Shown: positions 49,746-59,702, counted from the first letter of the stretch. The stretch: 59,908 bases of DNA from Chloroflexota bacterium (GCA_024434165.1 QMIW01000011.1:1-59908); one strand, 5' to 3'. A program made the numbers and translations. The notes: a model not told the origin generated them from the letters alone.

Positions 49746-49925
49746 ACGTTTTTCGCTCCCACCTTTATCCCATATCCATTTTCGGGTTTGCCGGTAGAAT
49801 ACCCCGTCGCATTGTAGGCAGCCGGCTGAAATAGATTTCATAAAAATACGCTCCTGGCGGCTTGAGCAGAAATTTGTTTTCTAATACGACCGGCTGATTA
49901 TTTTCAATTCCACTGGAGGAATATC

Positions 49926-50909
49926 ATGGCACTTTTGGTTGCGCTTCCGCTCGCGTTCATCCCTGCATTTTTCTTTTCCTGGTTCATCTACTGGCTGGAC
50001 CGTTACGAAAAGGAACCGCGCTGGCTCCTGCTGCTTACGTTCTTCTGGGGCGGGTTTATCGCCATCATCGGCGCGCTCATTGTGAGCATCCTCTTTGAAG
50101 TGGGCTTTTACGCCATCCTTCAGGATGAAATGCTGGTGAGCATCGCGGGCGGCTCCTTCACCGCCCCGGTCGTGGAGGAATTCTGGAAAGGGCTCGCCAT
50201 CCTGATCGTGTTCTTCCTGTTCCGCAAGGAGTTCGACTCGGTGCTCGACGGCATCATCTACGGCGGCATCGCCGGGCTGGGCTTCGCCGCCACCGAGAAC
50301 GTGCTGTACTTCATGGGTCAGTATGCCGAGGGCGGCTGGGCGGGTATGTTCACCAACTTCGCCCTGCGTGTGGGCGTCTTTGCATGGGGGCATCCCTTCT
50401 ACACCGCGTTCATCGGCATCGGCTTTGCCGTGGCGCGCATGAACCGCAGCGCGCTGGTCAAGATCGCCGCACCCATCGTGGGCTATTTCCTCGCCGTCCT
50501 GGCGCACACCTTTCACAACACCTCGCTTCTTTTTGTCCAGGGGTTGGGCAGCCTGGCGCTGATCGTCCTGCTGGAGTGGGCTGGCTGGTTGATCTTCTTC
50601 GGCTTCATCATCTGGATGATCCGCCACGAGCAGGGTCTGTTGAAGAAACACCTGCGCGAAGAGGTGGCAAACGGTTTGATCACCGAAGCCCAGTTCAAAA
50701 CGGCGGTTTCGTTCTTCCAGTTCGGAGCGCGCATGGCGGCGTTGAGCGGAGGCGTTTACAAAGCCACCGCCGATTTCTACCAATATTTGGGCGAACTCGC
50801 GCACAAAAAGGAACAGTTGTCGAAGTTCGGCGACGAGCGCGGGAATGCTGCCATCATCCAAAAACTGCGCGGGAATATCGCGGCGCTGGCTCCGCAGGCG
50901 AAGGGATAG
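49926..50909 (+). CDS. PrsW-family intramembrane metalloprotease
   Basis: The 327-residue protein has several helices with the family motifs: WLDRYEKEPRW near the N-terminus, Glu-Glu in VVEEFWKGLAI, GFAATENVLYF, WGHPFYTAFIG and AHTFHNTSL, giving the Glu and His residues of a CPBP/PrsW site. Relatives cleave membrane anti-sigma factors. The C-terminal 90 residues are a soluble helical tail with many Lys and Glu. GGAGGAATATC precedes the ATG. No anti-sigma gene is adjacent. Confidence 0.85.
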   Translation: MALLVALPLAFIPAFFFSWFIYWLDRYEKEPRWLLLLTFFWGGFIAIIGALIVSILFEVGFYAILQDEMLVSIAGGSFTAPVVEEFWKGLAILIVFFLFRKEFDSVLDGIIYGGIAGLGFAATENVLYFMGQYAEGGWAGMFTNFALRVGVFAWGHPFYTAFIGIGFAVARMNRSALVKIAAPIVGYFLAVLAHTFHNTSLLFVQGLGSLALIVLLEWAGWLIFFGFIIWMIRHEQGLLKKHLREEVANGLITEAQFKTAVSFFQFGARMAALSGGVYKATADFYQYLGELAHKKEQLSKFGDERGNAAIIQKLRGNIAALAPQAKG

Positions 50910-50937
50910 GACGAAGACCCGCATCTGTTCGGACCTC

Positions 50938-50967
50938 AAGGCTGGCGGCTCGTGCCCCAGCCTTTTT
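50938..50967 (+). terminator. Rho-independent terminator after the PrsW gene
   Basis: AAGGCTGG and CCAGCCTT form the stem with an 11-base loop, followed by TTTC. It separates PrsW from the tRNA gene. Confidence 0.75.
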
Positions 50968-50996
50968 CTACGCCTATGGTAAAATTTGGCACGTTC

Positions 50997-51068
50997 GCCC
51001 CCGTAGCTCAGTGGACAGAGCGTCGGCCTCCGGAGCCGAAGAGCGCAGTTCGAGTCTGCGCGGGGGTG
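50997..51068 (+). tRNA. tRNA-Arg, anticodon CCG
   Basis: The acceptor stem pairs GCCCCCG with CGGGGGT. The anticodon loop is CTCCGGA, giving anticodon CCG for Arg codon CGG. The T arm is CGCAG-TTCGAGT-CTGCG and the D arm is present. The 3' CCA is not encoded. A likely -10 box (GGTAAAAT) lies about 14 bases upstream. Confidence 0.95.
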
Positions 51069-51072
51069 CCTG

Positions 51073-51098
51073 AAATCCGCCAAAAACGGCGGATTTTT
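51073..51098 (+). terminator. Terminator after tRNA-Arg
   Basis: AAATCCGCC and GGCGGATTT form a 9-bp stem with loop AAAAAC and a T-run, starting five bases after the tRNA. Confidence 0.85.
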
Positions 51099-51194
51099 AC
51101 TTGCTCATCTTACGCGATTTCGCCCCCGCCGCGCAACATGAATTACTTACTCATGTTGCCACCTTCCAATAGATTTTCTAGGTTCCCCGCCAAA

Positions 51195-51305
51195 GCCCTC
51201 ACCCTGCCCTCTCCCATCGGAGAGGGGGAAGTCACCCCAGAAGATATAACCTTGTTTGGGGTGAGGGAAGCCTCTTGAAACCAAGGCAGCAACTTGGGTT
51301 ACTTA
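51195..51305. repeat. Dispersed palindromic element, copy 2
   Basis: CCCTCACCCTGCCCTCTCCC at the left and GGGGTGAGGGAAGCC at the right form an inverted repeat of about 70 bases, with a 35-base tail shared with copy 1 at the window start. It is non-coding. The inner hairpin CCCTCTCC/GGAGAGGG is also shared with the in-gene insertion at 42901. Confidence 0.8.
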
Positions 51306-51488
51306 CTCGTGTTACGCACGTCCTGAAGGTTTATTCTGTGAGAATGCCGCCACGGCGGCGCCTTCGGGATTTGTATCGCGGAATACAATAGTTCTTAAAT
51401 CCTCCCATCTGTTTAGACAGACTCAACCAGCGCCCTGATTCCATGACCGTTACCCTTTTGTCGCATTTCGGACGACTAAAATATTGGA
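51306..51488. other. Non-coding stretch before the SH3b gene
   Basis: No gene or clear RNA is seen. It contains the small palindrome GCCGCCACGGCGGC near 51350 and ends with a TACAAT box at 51489-51494, seven bases before the GTG start of the next gene. Confidence 0.4.
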
Positions 51489-51500
51489 TACAATAAACCC

Positions 51501-52613
51501 GTGCCGCGTTACAAACTTATCGTCTATGCGTTTGCCGTGCTGGTCTGTTCTGGCTGCGGCGTGAAGGTCGTCACCGAAGAAGCGCCCATCGTGCTGCCGG
51601 AGTTCATCACTGCCACACTCCCGCCCACAACAGGTCCGCTGCCTGCGTTCACTTCGCCGCCGCCCACGCCTGCCGCCACCCTGCCGCCCGTCGAGGGGAC
51701 GACGAATACGCAGGTCAACGTCCGCGCGGAGACGAACACCGCCAGCGAAAGTTACGGCGTGATTCCCCCGTTTACGAAAGTCCAAATTACGGGCAGGGAA
51801 TCCACCGGCACGTGGTATCAAATCCTCCATGCGGATTCGCCCACCGGCACAGGCTGGGTGCGGGCGGAGTACATCCAGGCGGGGGCTGAGGCGGAAATTC
51901 AAGCCCGGGAACTGGAAACAGGTTTCGGGTCCGGTGTGGATGCGCTCGTCGTCAGCGGCATCCATGTGCGCAGCGGTCCAGGCACGGATTACAAGTCGCT
52001 CGGCGTTTTGATTCCAAAAGATGTGGTGCTGGCAATTGGAAGAGATGCCAGCGGCGCGTGGGCGCAGATCCGTTTTTCGAAGTCGCCCAATGGGACGGGC
52101 TGGGCGGCGGTGGAGTTTTTGCAGGTGGAGAATCTCGAATCCCTGCCGGTGGTTGGCGAAACCGCCGAAGCCGCCGAAGCGACACCGGCGGTCATTGAAT
52201 CGGTCGAGGCGCTCCCAACCGCCCTGCCAGACGGCGACTCTGCCGATGCGCCGTTCGCGCAGGGAGACCTGTCGCCGGCGGGCGCGCGCGCCTTGCAGGT
52301 TCAGGGAGAGGTCTCTGCGCCGGAAGGCGACGCGGAAGACTGGGTTTCGTTTTCTTCTTCGGTCCCCGGCATTGCAATCGAATTGTCCTGCAAAGCCGGC
52401 GCCCTGTTAGTAGAATTGCGGCAGGCAGGCGGCGTTGTGGAATCGTTTGTCCTCCCATGTGGGAGCGGACGCGTGCTGAAGGTTCAGGCAAACGAGGTTC
52501 ACATACTGAGATTGACCACTGCAACCGCGGATGAGCCGCAATTCATAACTTATCAATTGAAAATCGAAGCCATGCCATATCGCCCTGTTGGAAGTAGAGA
52601 ATGGAGATTTTAG
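51501..52613 (+). CDS. Exported SH3b-domain lipoprotein
   Basis: The 370-residue product starts with GTG and a short signal ending VCSGC. A Thr/Pro-rich spacer leads to two bacterial SH3 domains (NVRAETNTASESYGVI at about 74-120 and HVRSGPGTDYKSLGVL at about 155-210). A C-terminal beta-rich domain follows with PEGDAEDWVSF, like pre-peptidase C-terminal domains. SH3b domains bind peptidoglycan or peptides. The start codon lies at the expected transcription start, and no ribosome-binding site is visible. It heads an operon with a FecR protein and a cyclase. Confidence 0.82.
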   Translation: MPRYKLIVYAFAVLVCSGCGVKVVTEEAPIVLPEFITATLPPTTGPLPAFTSPPPTPAATLPPVEGTTNTQVNVRAETNTASESYGVIPPFTKVQITGRESTGTWYQILHADSPTGTGWVRAEYIQAGAEAEIQARELETGFGSGVDALVVSGIHVRSGPGTDYKSLGVLIPKDVVLAIGRDASGAWAQIRFSKSPNGTGWAAVEFLQVENLESLPVVGETAEAAEATPAVIESVEALPTALPDGDSADAPFAQGDLSPAGARALQVQGEVSAPEGDAEDWVSFSSSVPGIAIELSCKAGALLVELRQAGGVVESFVLPCGSGRVLKVQANEVHILRLTTATADEPQFITYQLKIEAMPYRPVGSREWRF

Positions 52614-52614
52614 G

Positions 52615-53802
52615 ATGAAAAGTAAAACCGCGTTTTTATTCCTGTTCCTGATAATTACGTTGGCGGCGGCAAGTTGTCAGTCGAATGAAACGCCGTCGCC
52701 GCTTTCCGCTTCGCTCAGCGAACTTTCCGGCAAGGTGGATTTGAAGCAGGCGGGTGCGGAGAATTTCGTCCCTGCCAGCGAGGATTCCAGGCTGGAGGTA
52801 AACGGACAGGTCCAAACCGGGGATGACGGGCGTGTCCGGCTCGATCTTTCATCGGGGACGATCATTCGAGTGGCGCCCTCCTCCCTGTTTACCCTGCTCG
52901 CCAACGAAGAAGTGGAAGGCGGACTTGCCACCAAAATCAAATTGGAACTCGGCAAGTTGTTCGTCATCCTCAGCGGCGGCAGCGCGGATGTGGAGACGCC
53001 CTCCGGCGTGGCTTCGGTGCGCGGTTCGTACATGAAGGTGGAAGTTGACCCGGAGACGATGGATATTTACATCACCTGCCTCGAAGGGACCTGCACAGCC
53101 AGCAACCCGGCGGGCACGGTCGAGTTTACGAACGGGCAGAAGGTCATTCTCTTCCACCGCGATCCCGAAACCGGCAACTGGACTGCGCCCACAGTCGAAC
53201 CCATGACGCCCGAGGAGTTCCAGGAATGGCTGGATAACAACCCCGAAGCGAAGGAGTTATTCGAGCAGGCGATGGCAACCATCACCGCACTCGCCCAGCC
53301 GACGGATACGCCGATTCCCACCGCCACAACCACTGCCACGACCCGGGCTTCAGACCCATCCGCCGCAGGAGGCGGAGCCTGCTTCAGCATCATCCAGCCT
53401 CAATCGGGGGAGAGCCTGCCGAAACAGGGCAGGGTGACGTTTGAGTGGGAGGAACAACCCGGCGCGGAGTTGTACATGATGACGTTCATTGACCCGAACG
53501 GCAACCGCGCCACCATCGAGACCACCGGGACCAGCGCCGAAAAATACATCGAAATCCTGCCGGCTGGAGGGCAGTACAGTTGGTTCGTCACCGCTTACGG
53601 CGCGGACGGACGCGAAATCTGTTCGACCACGCCGATAACATTTACCAAGCCGCAGGGCGACCCCACGCCCAAACCGACGAAAGAGCCCGACCCGGATTAC
53701 CAGCCGCCGGAACCCACGCCGGAACCGACCGAGGAGCCCGCCTGCAATCCCTGCGACGAGGCATCGAGTTGTTACGATCCCATGTTGTGCGAACCCGGAT
53801 AA
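52615..53802 (+). CDS. FecR-domain lipoprotein with Pro-rich, Cys-rich tail
   Basis: The 395-residue product has a lipoprotein signal ending AAASC, then a FecR domain (SGKVDLKQAGAENFVPA, LEVNGQVQTGDDGRVRLDLS, TPSGVASVRGSYMKV). An Ile/Val-rich domain resembling a fibronectin-like unit follows at about 260-350, and the tail is PEPTPEPTEEPACNPC with six Cys. FecR-domain proteins sense or hold signals at the cell surface. It begins one base after the SH3b stop, with GGAG nearby, so it is co-translated. Confidence 0.85.
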   Translation: MKSKTAFLFLFLIITLAAASCQSNETPSPLSASLSELSGKVDLKQAGAENFVPASEDSRLEVNGQVQTGDDGRVRLDLSSGTIIRVAPSSLFTLLANEEVEGGLATKIKLELGKLFVILSGGSADVETPSGVASVRGSYMKVEVDPETMDIYITCLEGTCTASNPAGTVEFTNGQKVILFHRDPETGNWTAPTVEPMTPEEFQEWLDNNPEAKELFEQAMATITALAQPTDTPIPTATTTATTRASDPSAAGGGACFSIIQPQSGESLPKQGRVTFEWEEQPGAELYMMTFIDPNGNRATIETTGTSAEKYIEILPAGGQYSWFVTAYGADGREICSTTPITFTKPQGDPTPKPTKEPDPDYQPPEPTPEPTEEPACNPCDEASSCYDPMLCEPG

Positions 53803-53824
53803 TCACGGAGAATTAAACCTTCCA

Positions 53825-55705
53825 ATGGGCAAAAAAACGATAAGCCTCCGCGCAACCCTGCTGCTGGGAACAGCCGTCATTCTGCTTCTCATCCAAATTG
53901 CCGGGTTCTTTCCCGAAATCACCACGCCGCTCGAAAGCCTGGAATACTCCCTGCGCGACCTGTTCATGCGCCTGCGCGGACCGGAAACACCCTCCGACGA
54001 CATCGTGATTGTGGCGATTGACGATTTCTCCTTCAATTGGACGGGATACCAGTGGCCCTGGCCCCGTTCGTATTTTGCGGAGATCGTGGAACAAATCAAC
54101 GCGGGCGGCGGGAAGGTCGTGGGCGTGGATATCATCCTCTCGGAGCCGGATGAAGCGCCGGAAAACGACCAGCGGTTTGCCGATGCGCTCAGCCGGGTCC
54201 CCGCCTCGGCGACGGTCGTTCAGATCGTGCGCCAAAGCGGGCAGGGCTTCGAAACCGAATCGCTCGTCCAGCCGCTGACGCCCTACCGCGAAGCGCTGGA
54301 CGGCGCAGGCATCACCTCCTTCATCCGCGACGAGGATGCAATTGTGCGCGGCGTGGTCGCCTTCGATTTCTACCAGAGCGGGCGCTACTTCAACTGGGCA
54401 TTCGAAATTGCGCGGCTGTATTTGAACGTCGAACCGCCCAACTTCGAGGCGGGTTCGGGTCTGCGATTCAATGGTCAAAGCGTGCCGTTGAATGGGAGCA
54501 TCATGCTGGTCAATTTCGCCGGTCCCGCCAAAACCTATCCCACCTATTCGGCGTCCGATGTGCATGACGGGATCACGCTCGAGCAGGACCCGGATGCCTT
54601 TCGCGGCAAGATCGTTTTGATCGGCGCCACCACCCTTACATTGCAGGATATTTACCCGACGCCTTTCTCCGCCGCCGTCCCGACCCCCGGTGTGGAGATC
54701 GTTGCCAACGCGGTGGATACCATCATCAACGGGAAGTACATCACCCTCTCGCCGGGATGGCTTGCGCTTCTTATCACGCTGACGGCTGGTCTTGCCGCCC
54801 ATTTCATTTCCCTCCCGAAGAGACCCACCCTCACGCTGACCCTGTTGACACTCGGCATGACAGGCTGGCTGCTGGCGGCGCTGCTGGTCTTCATCAGTCA
54901 GAGATACGTCCTGCCGGTGGCTGCGCCGGAAATCATGCTTTTTCTGGGGGTCGTCCTGCCGACGCTCGAGCAAGCCGTTTCGCAGGAACGCGAGAAACGC
55001 CGCCTGCGCAATCTGTTCAGCCGCTTCATCTCGCCGGAGATGGTGGACCAGATGATCGCCACGCAGGATTTGAACTCGCTGAACAAACGCTCGAACATCA
55101 GCATCCTGTTTTCAGACATCCGCGGGTTCACCACGCTTTCCGAGAAACTCGCGCCGGAGGATGTGGTGGCATTGCTCAACCCGTATCTCGAAGCCATGTC
55201 GCGGGTCATCTACAAGCACGGCGGCACGGTGGATAAATACGAAGGCGACGCCATCATCGCCTTTTTTGGCGAACCGGTGCATTACGAAGACCATGCCGTG
55301 CGCGCCCTCCGCGCCGCGATGGATATGCGAAAAGCGCTGGCGGAACTCAAGGCAGCCTGGGCAAGGGAGGGACGTCCCAGCCAGATCGAGATGGGCGTGG
55401 GCATCAATTCGGGCGAGGTGTTTGTGGGTTTGCTCGGCTCGGAACAGCGCATCAACTACACGGTCATCGGCGATAATGCCAACCTCGCCTCCCGCCTGCA
55501 AGACCTGACCAAAACCTACGCCTGGCCCGTGCTCGTCAGCGAGAGCACGTACCAGCAGATCAAGGATGAATTCGACGTCGAATTTGCCGATGCGGTGACC
55601 GTCAAGGGCAAGACTCAGCCGGTCAACGTGTACAAGGTCATCGGGCGGAAAGGTGCGCCGGAATCCGAGAGGCTGCAATCGTGGCAAAAGGAAACCACTC
55701 GGTGA
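53825..55705 (+). CDS. CHASE2-domain class III adenylate/guanylate cyclase
   Basis: The 626-residue protein has an N-terminal helix, an extracellular CHASE2 domain (DIVIVAIDDFSFNWTGYQWPWP, then VVGVDIILSEPDE) and three helices (about 305-395). A class III cyclase domain follows with both metal Asp (FSDIRGFTTLSE and YEGDAIIAFFG), the adenine-selecting Lys in VDKYEGD, and NYTVIGDNANLASRL. It should make cAMP in the cytoplasm in response to a signal read outside. It is the last gene of the SH3b-FecR-cyclase operon, which suggests that the two surface proteins supply its signal. Confidence 0.93.
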   Translation: MGKKTISLRATLLLGTAVILLLIQIAGFFPEITTPLESLEYSLRDLFMRLRGPETPSDDIVIVAIDDFSFNWTGYQWPWPRSYFAEIVEQINAGGGKVVGVDIILSEPDEAPENDQRFADALSRVPASATVVQIVRQSGQGFETESLVQPLTPYREALDGAGITSFIRDEDAIVRGVVAFDFYQSGRYFNWAFEIARLYLNVEPPNFEAGSGLRFNGQSVPLNGSIMLVNFAGPAKTYPTYSASDVHDGITLEQDPDAFRGKIVLIGATTLTLQDIYPTPFSAAVPTPGVEIVANAVDTIINGKYITLSPGWLALLITLTAGLAAHFISLPKRPTLTLTLLTLGMTGWLLAALLVFISQRYVLPVAAPEIMLFLGVVLPTLEQAVSQEREKRRLRNLFSRFISPEMVDQMIATQDLNSLNKRSNISILFSDIRGFTTLSEKLAPEDVVALLNPYLEAMSRVIYKHGGTVDKYEGDAIIAFFGEPVHYEDHAVRALRAAMDMRKALAELKAAWAREGRPSQIEMGVGINSGEVFVGLLGSEQRINYTVIGDNANLASRLQDLTKTYAWPVLVSESTYQQIKDEFDVEFADAVTVKGKTQPVNVYKVIGRKGAPESERLQSWQKETTR

Positions 55706-55825
55706 GCCGCCGGGAGCGCCGGGAAAGGTTGAACTGGGAAAAACCTCCGGAGGCAGGACCAGCCCAGGGTCCCGAATGTTGCGGGGTTTTCGTCCAAAAA
55801 CGCGGATTTTTCGTTTGTGAAGCAC

Positions 55826-55864
55826 TTGTACCGAATTGTACAAAATCCAGTTTTTTGGTATAGT
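55826..55864 (+). promoter_or_regulatory. Rex promoter with overlapping operator
   Basis: TTGTAC (55826-55831), six bases, and GTACAA (55838-55843) form a palindrome like the Rex box TTGTGA-N6-TCACAA. A -35 TTGTAC (55836-55841) inside it is 17 bases from -10 TATAGT (55859-55864). Rex binding would block its own promoter. Confidence 0.6.
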
Positions 55865-55894
55865 TACACAATACTACAAAAGGCGAGGGCACCG

Positions 55895-56512
55895 ATGAAC
55901 GCAAAAAAGATCCCCGATATCATTGTTGGGCGTTTGCCCGTCTATTTGAGAGCGCTTCAGCGCATGGCAGACATGGGATTAAAGACGACCTCTTCGCAGG
56001 AATTGGGCGAGCATGTCGGCATCTCTGCGGCGCAGATTCGCAAGGATATTTCGCAGTTCGGCGAGTTTGGCAAACAGGGAACGGGCTATTCCATCGAGTT
56101 CCTGCTCGATAAACTGCGTGAAATTTTAAAGGTGGACCGCATTTGGGACGTGGTGGTGGTCGGCGCCGGAGACGTGGGTCACGCGCTCGCCAATTACCAG
56201 GGCTTCCAGGACCGCGGCTTTCGGGTGGCTGCCATTTTCGACAACGACAAGGCGAAGGTCGGCCAGAAGATCGGAAAGTTCGTGGTGGAAGACACCGAGA
56301 CCATGGTGGAAAAAATCAAATCGGCGGGAATCAAGATTGCGATGATCACCGTGCCCGCCTCCGCCGCACAGGAAGTGGCGGATAAGTTGGTTCAAGCGGG
56401 CGTGCGCGCCATCCTCAACTACGCGCCCATCAGCCTGAACGTGCCAAATAATGTCCGGGTGCAGTACATTGACCCATCCACGCATTTGCAGAGGATGACG
56501 TTTTATTTGTAG
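55895..56512 (+). CDS. rex: Redox-sensing transcriptional repressor Rex
   Basis: The 205-residue protein has the Rex winged helix (IPDIIVGRLPVYLRALQRM, SSQELGEHVGISAAQIRKD, FGEFGKQGTGY) and a Rossmann domain with VVVGAGDVGHAL, which binds NADH and NAD+. The C-terminal helix swaps between subunits. Rex represses fermentative and respiratory genes when NADH is low. ATG 55895 gives the usual length; the frame to 55817 is rejected because the promoter lies there. A palindrome upstream indicates autoregulation. Confidence 0.95.
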   Translation: MNAKKIPDIIVGRLPVYLRALQRMADMGLKTTSSQELGEHVGISAAQIRKDISQFGEFGKQGTGYSIEFLLDKLREILKVDRIWDVVVVGAGDVGHALANYQGFQDRGFRVAAIFDNDKAKVGQKIGKFVVEDTETMVEKIKSAGIKIAMITVPASAAQEVADKLVQAGVRAILNYAPISLNVPNNVRVQYIDPSTHLQRMTFYL

Positions 56513-56554
56513 GGATGATTTCAACCCCTTGGGCACTCGATTTTCGTGAATCAA

Positions 56555-56580
56555 AACGGTCACGCCATGGCGTGACCGTT
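56555..56580. terminator. Perfect 26-base palindrome between convergent rex and the MreB-like gene
   Basis: AACGGTCACGCCATGGCGTG ACCGTT is fully self-complementary. CGCTTTT follows on the plus side and TTTTGATT on the minus side, so it can terminate in both directions. Confidence 0.8.
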
Positions 56581-56585
56581 CGCTT

Positions 56586-57587
56586 TTACACTTGCGGTAA
56601 ATTCCTTCGTATCACGTTCAGCATGCCGAAGGCTTTGGTCGCGCCCTGCACCACACAGGTGAGCGGGTTATCCACGAGGTAGGCGGGAATGCCGAGCGAC
56701 TTGGTGAGCAGTTTGTCAATGCCGCGCAGGAGCGCGCCGCCGCCGCAGAGCGCCACACCGCGGTCAATGATATCCGAGACCAGCTCGGGCGGAGTCTTCT
56801 CCAGCACTTTGCGTCCCGTTTCGACGATTTGCTTGAGCGGTTCCTGCAAGGCTTCCACGATCTCGCCCGTGGTCAGCGTGACCGGGCGCGGCAAGCCGGT
56901 GACCTGGTCCTGTCCCTGCACTTCCATGCTGTTTTCGATGTCCTGCGGCACCGCTGCGCCGATGCGGACCTTCAACTGTTCCGCCGTCTGCTGACCGATG
57001 ACGACGCCGTATTTGCGGCGCACATAATTGACGATGGCTTCGTCCAGGTCCATGCCGCCTGCGCGCAGGGTGTCTGCGGCGACGATGCCGTACATCGCCA
57101 TGACGGCGGCTTCGGTGCATCCGCCGCCGAGGCAGATGATCATGTTACCGGAAGGGGAATTGATGGGCAGGTCAATGCCGATGGCGGCTGCCAGCGGCTG
57201 CTGGATGAGATACGCCTCGCGGCTGCCCGCCTCCATCACCGCTTCGTAGACGGCGCGGCGCTCCACGCTGGTCACGCCATACGGGACGGTGATCATCACG
57301 CGCGGGCGGAAGATGCGCATCGAGCCGCTGACGCGCTGCAAAAGATAGGCGAGGAGGGTTTCGGTAATCTCATAATCGGCAATCACCCCGTTGCGAAGCG
57401 GGCGCGCCACTTCGATGCTTTCGGGGACTTTGCCGTACATGTCGCGCGCTTCCAAACCGGCGGCGACCATCTTCTGGTCTTCGACCTCGATGGCGACGAT
57501 CGTCGGCTCCTCCAGCAGAACCTGAGCGGTATCCGCGAGGCGCGTGAACATGGTTCCCAGGTCTACGCCCAGGTCTTTTGCAAACAT
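56586..57587 (-). CDS. MreB-like actin-family protein with altered nucleotide-binding motifs
   Basis: The 333-residue protein aligns with MreB over its length, including the segment DEAIVNYVRRKYGVVIG and the late nucleotide motif ALCGGGALLRGID. Two nucleotide loops differ: phosphate-1 reads GVDLGTMFTRL (usually DLGTANT) and phosphate-2 reads IICLGGGCTEAAV, with Cys152 in place of the conserved Asp and Cys157 in place of Thr. ATP hydrolysis may be altered. It is read with the ATP synthase genes, 15 bases after atpC, which is not the usual mreBCD context; no mreC or mreD follows. A GTG nine bases upstream is an alternative start. Confidence 0.8.
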   Translation of the reverse strand: MFAKDLGVDLGTMFTRLADTAQVLLEEPTIVAIEVEDQKMVAAGLEARDMYGKVPESIEVARPLRNGVIADYEITETLLAYLLQRVSGSMRIFRPRVMITVPYGVTSVERRAVYEAVMEAGSREAYLIQQPLAAAIGIDLPINSPSGNMIICLGGGCTEAAVMAMYGIVAADTLRAGGMDLDEAIVNYVRRKYGVVIGQQTAEQLKVRIGAAVPQDIENSMEVQGQDQVTGLPRPVTLTTGEIVEALQEPLKQIVETGRKVLEKTPPELVSDIIDRGVALCGGGALLRGIDKLLTKSLGIPAYLVDNPLTCVVQGATKAFGMLNVIRRNLPQV

Positions 57588-57602
57588 GGATAACACGTCG
57601 GT

Positions 57603-58043
57603 CTAGTTCTCCGAGGCGGGAATGCGCGCGCCGCCTTTGCGATAGCGGCGGACCGCGTCCAAACGCAGGTTGGATCTGCGGAGGGCGGCTTCCATGGCAA
57701 GGTAGGCGTCGGTATCGGCGGGAACGCCTTTCGCCAGGAGTTCTTCGGCGCGCCTGCGGGCGGCTTCGGCGCGGGTTTCGTCAATTTCCTCCACGTTTTC
57801 GGCGGCGTCCGCCAAAACAGTGACAATGTCCGGTTGGACTTCCGCAATGCCGCCAGCCACGGTAAAGATTTCCTCTTTTCCGCTCCTGCGAATTTTGATG
57901 ACGCCGTATTTGAGCGTGGTCAATACCGGCGCGTGTTTGGGCAGGATGCCCATCTCGCCCGCCGAACCGGGAAGCACGACAATATCCACATCGCCGGTGA
58001 ACACCGTGCGGTCTTGCGATACGATTTCACAACGGATGGTCAT
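57603..58043 (-). CDS. atpC: F1Fo ATP synthase epsilon subunit
   Basis: The 146-residue protein has the epsilon beta-sandwich (IRCEIVSQDRTVFTGDVDIVVLPGSAGEMGILPKHAP in pieces: VVLPGSAGEMGIL and HAPVLTTLKYGV) and a C-terminal helical hairpin with many Ala, Arg and Glu. It couples the central stalk to the catalytic head and inhibits ATP hydrolysis. AAAGG stands before the ATG. It is separated from atpD by 246 bases of repeats, an unusual gap for this operon. Confidence 0.95.
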   Translation of the reverse strand: MTIRCEIVSQDRTVFTGDVDIVVLPGSAGEMGILPKHAPVLTTLKYGVIKIRRSGKEEIFTVAGGIAEVQPDIVTVLADAAENVEEIDETRAEAARRRAEELLAKGVPADTDAYLAMEAALRRSNLRLDAVRRYRKGGARIPASEN

Positions 58044-58049
58044 AGAAAA

Positions 58050-58278
58050 AACCTTTGGAGATTAGTGGCTCTCCCGTAATTAACGGGAAAGAGCCTAAAC
58101 ACTAAGGGCGCCAAGTACACAAAGGAGGGAAAAGGTGTCACAGGTAAAGGCGTTTTTCCTTCGTGCTCTTCGTGTCCTAAGCCCTCAGCATGAGGGTCGT
58201 GGTGAAAATGGTTCTCCCGTTAAAAACGGTAGAACCAGATTAGTAAATTGGAGATTGGGGTCAGCCAATCTCCAATCC
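58050..58278. repeat. Cluster of inverted repeats between atpD and atpC
   Basis: The stretch holds GGCTCTCCCGTAATTAACGG with its complement AAAGAGCC, a CACAAAGG/CTTCGTGTCC-family element (58099-58185), GGTTCTCCCGTT/AACGGTAGAACC, and TTGGAGATTGGGG/CCAATCTCCAA. All can form stem-loops. No gene is visible. It interrupts an otherwise compact operon. Confidence 0.75.
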
Positions 58279-58289
58279 CTAATTATCAT

Positions 58290-59702
<1,413 letters not shown>

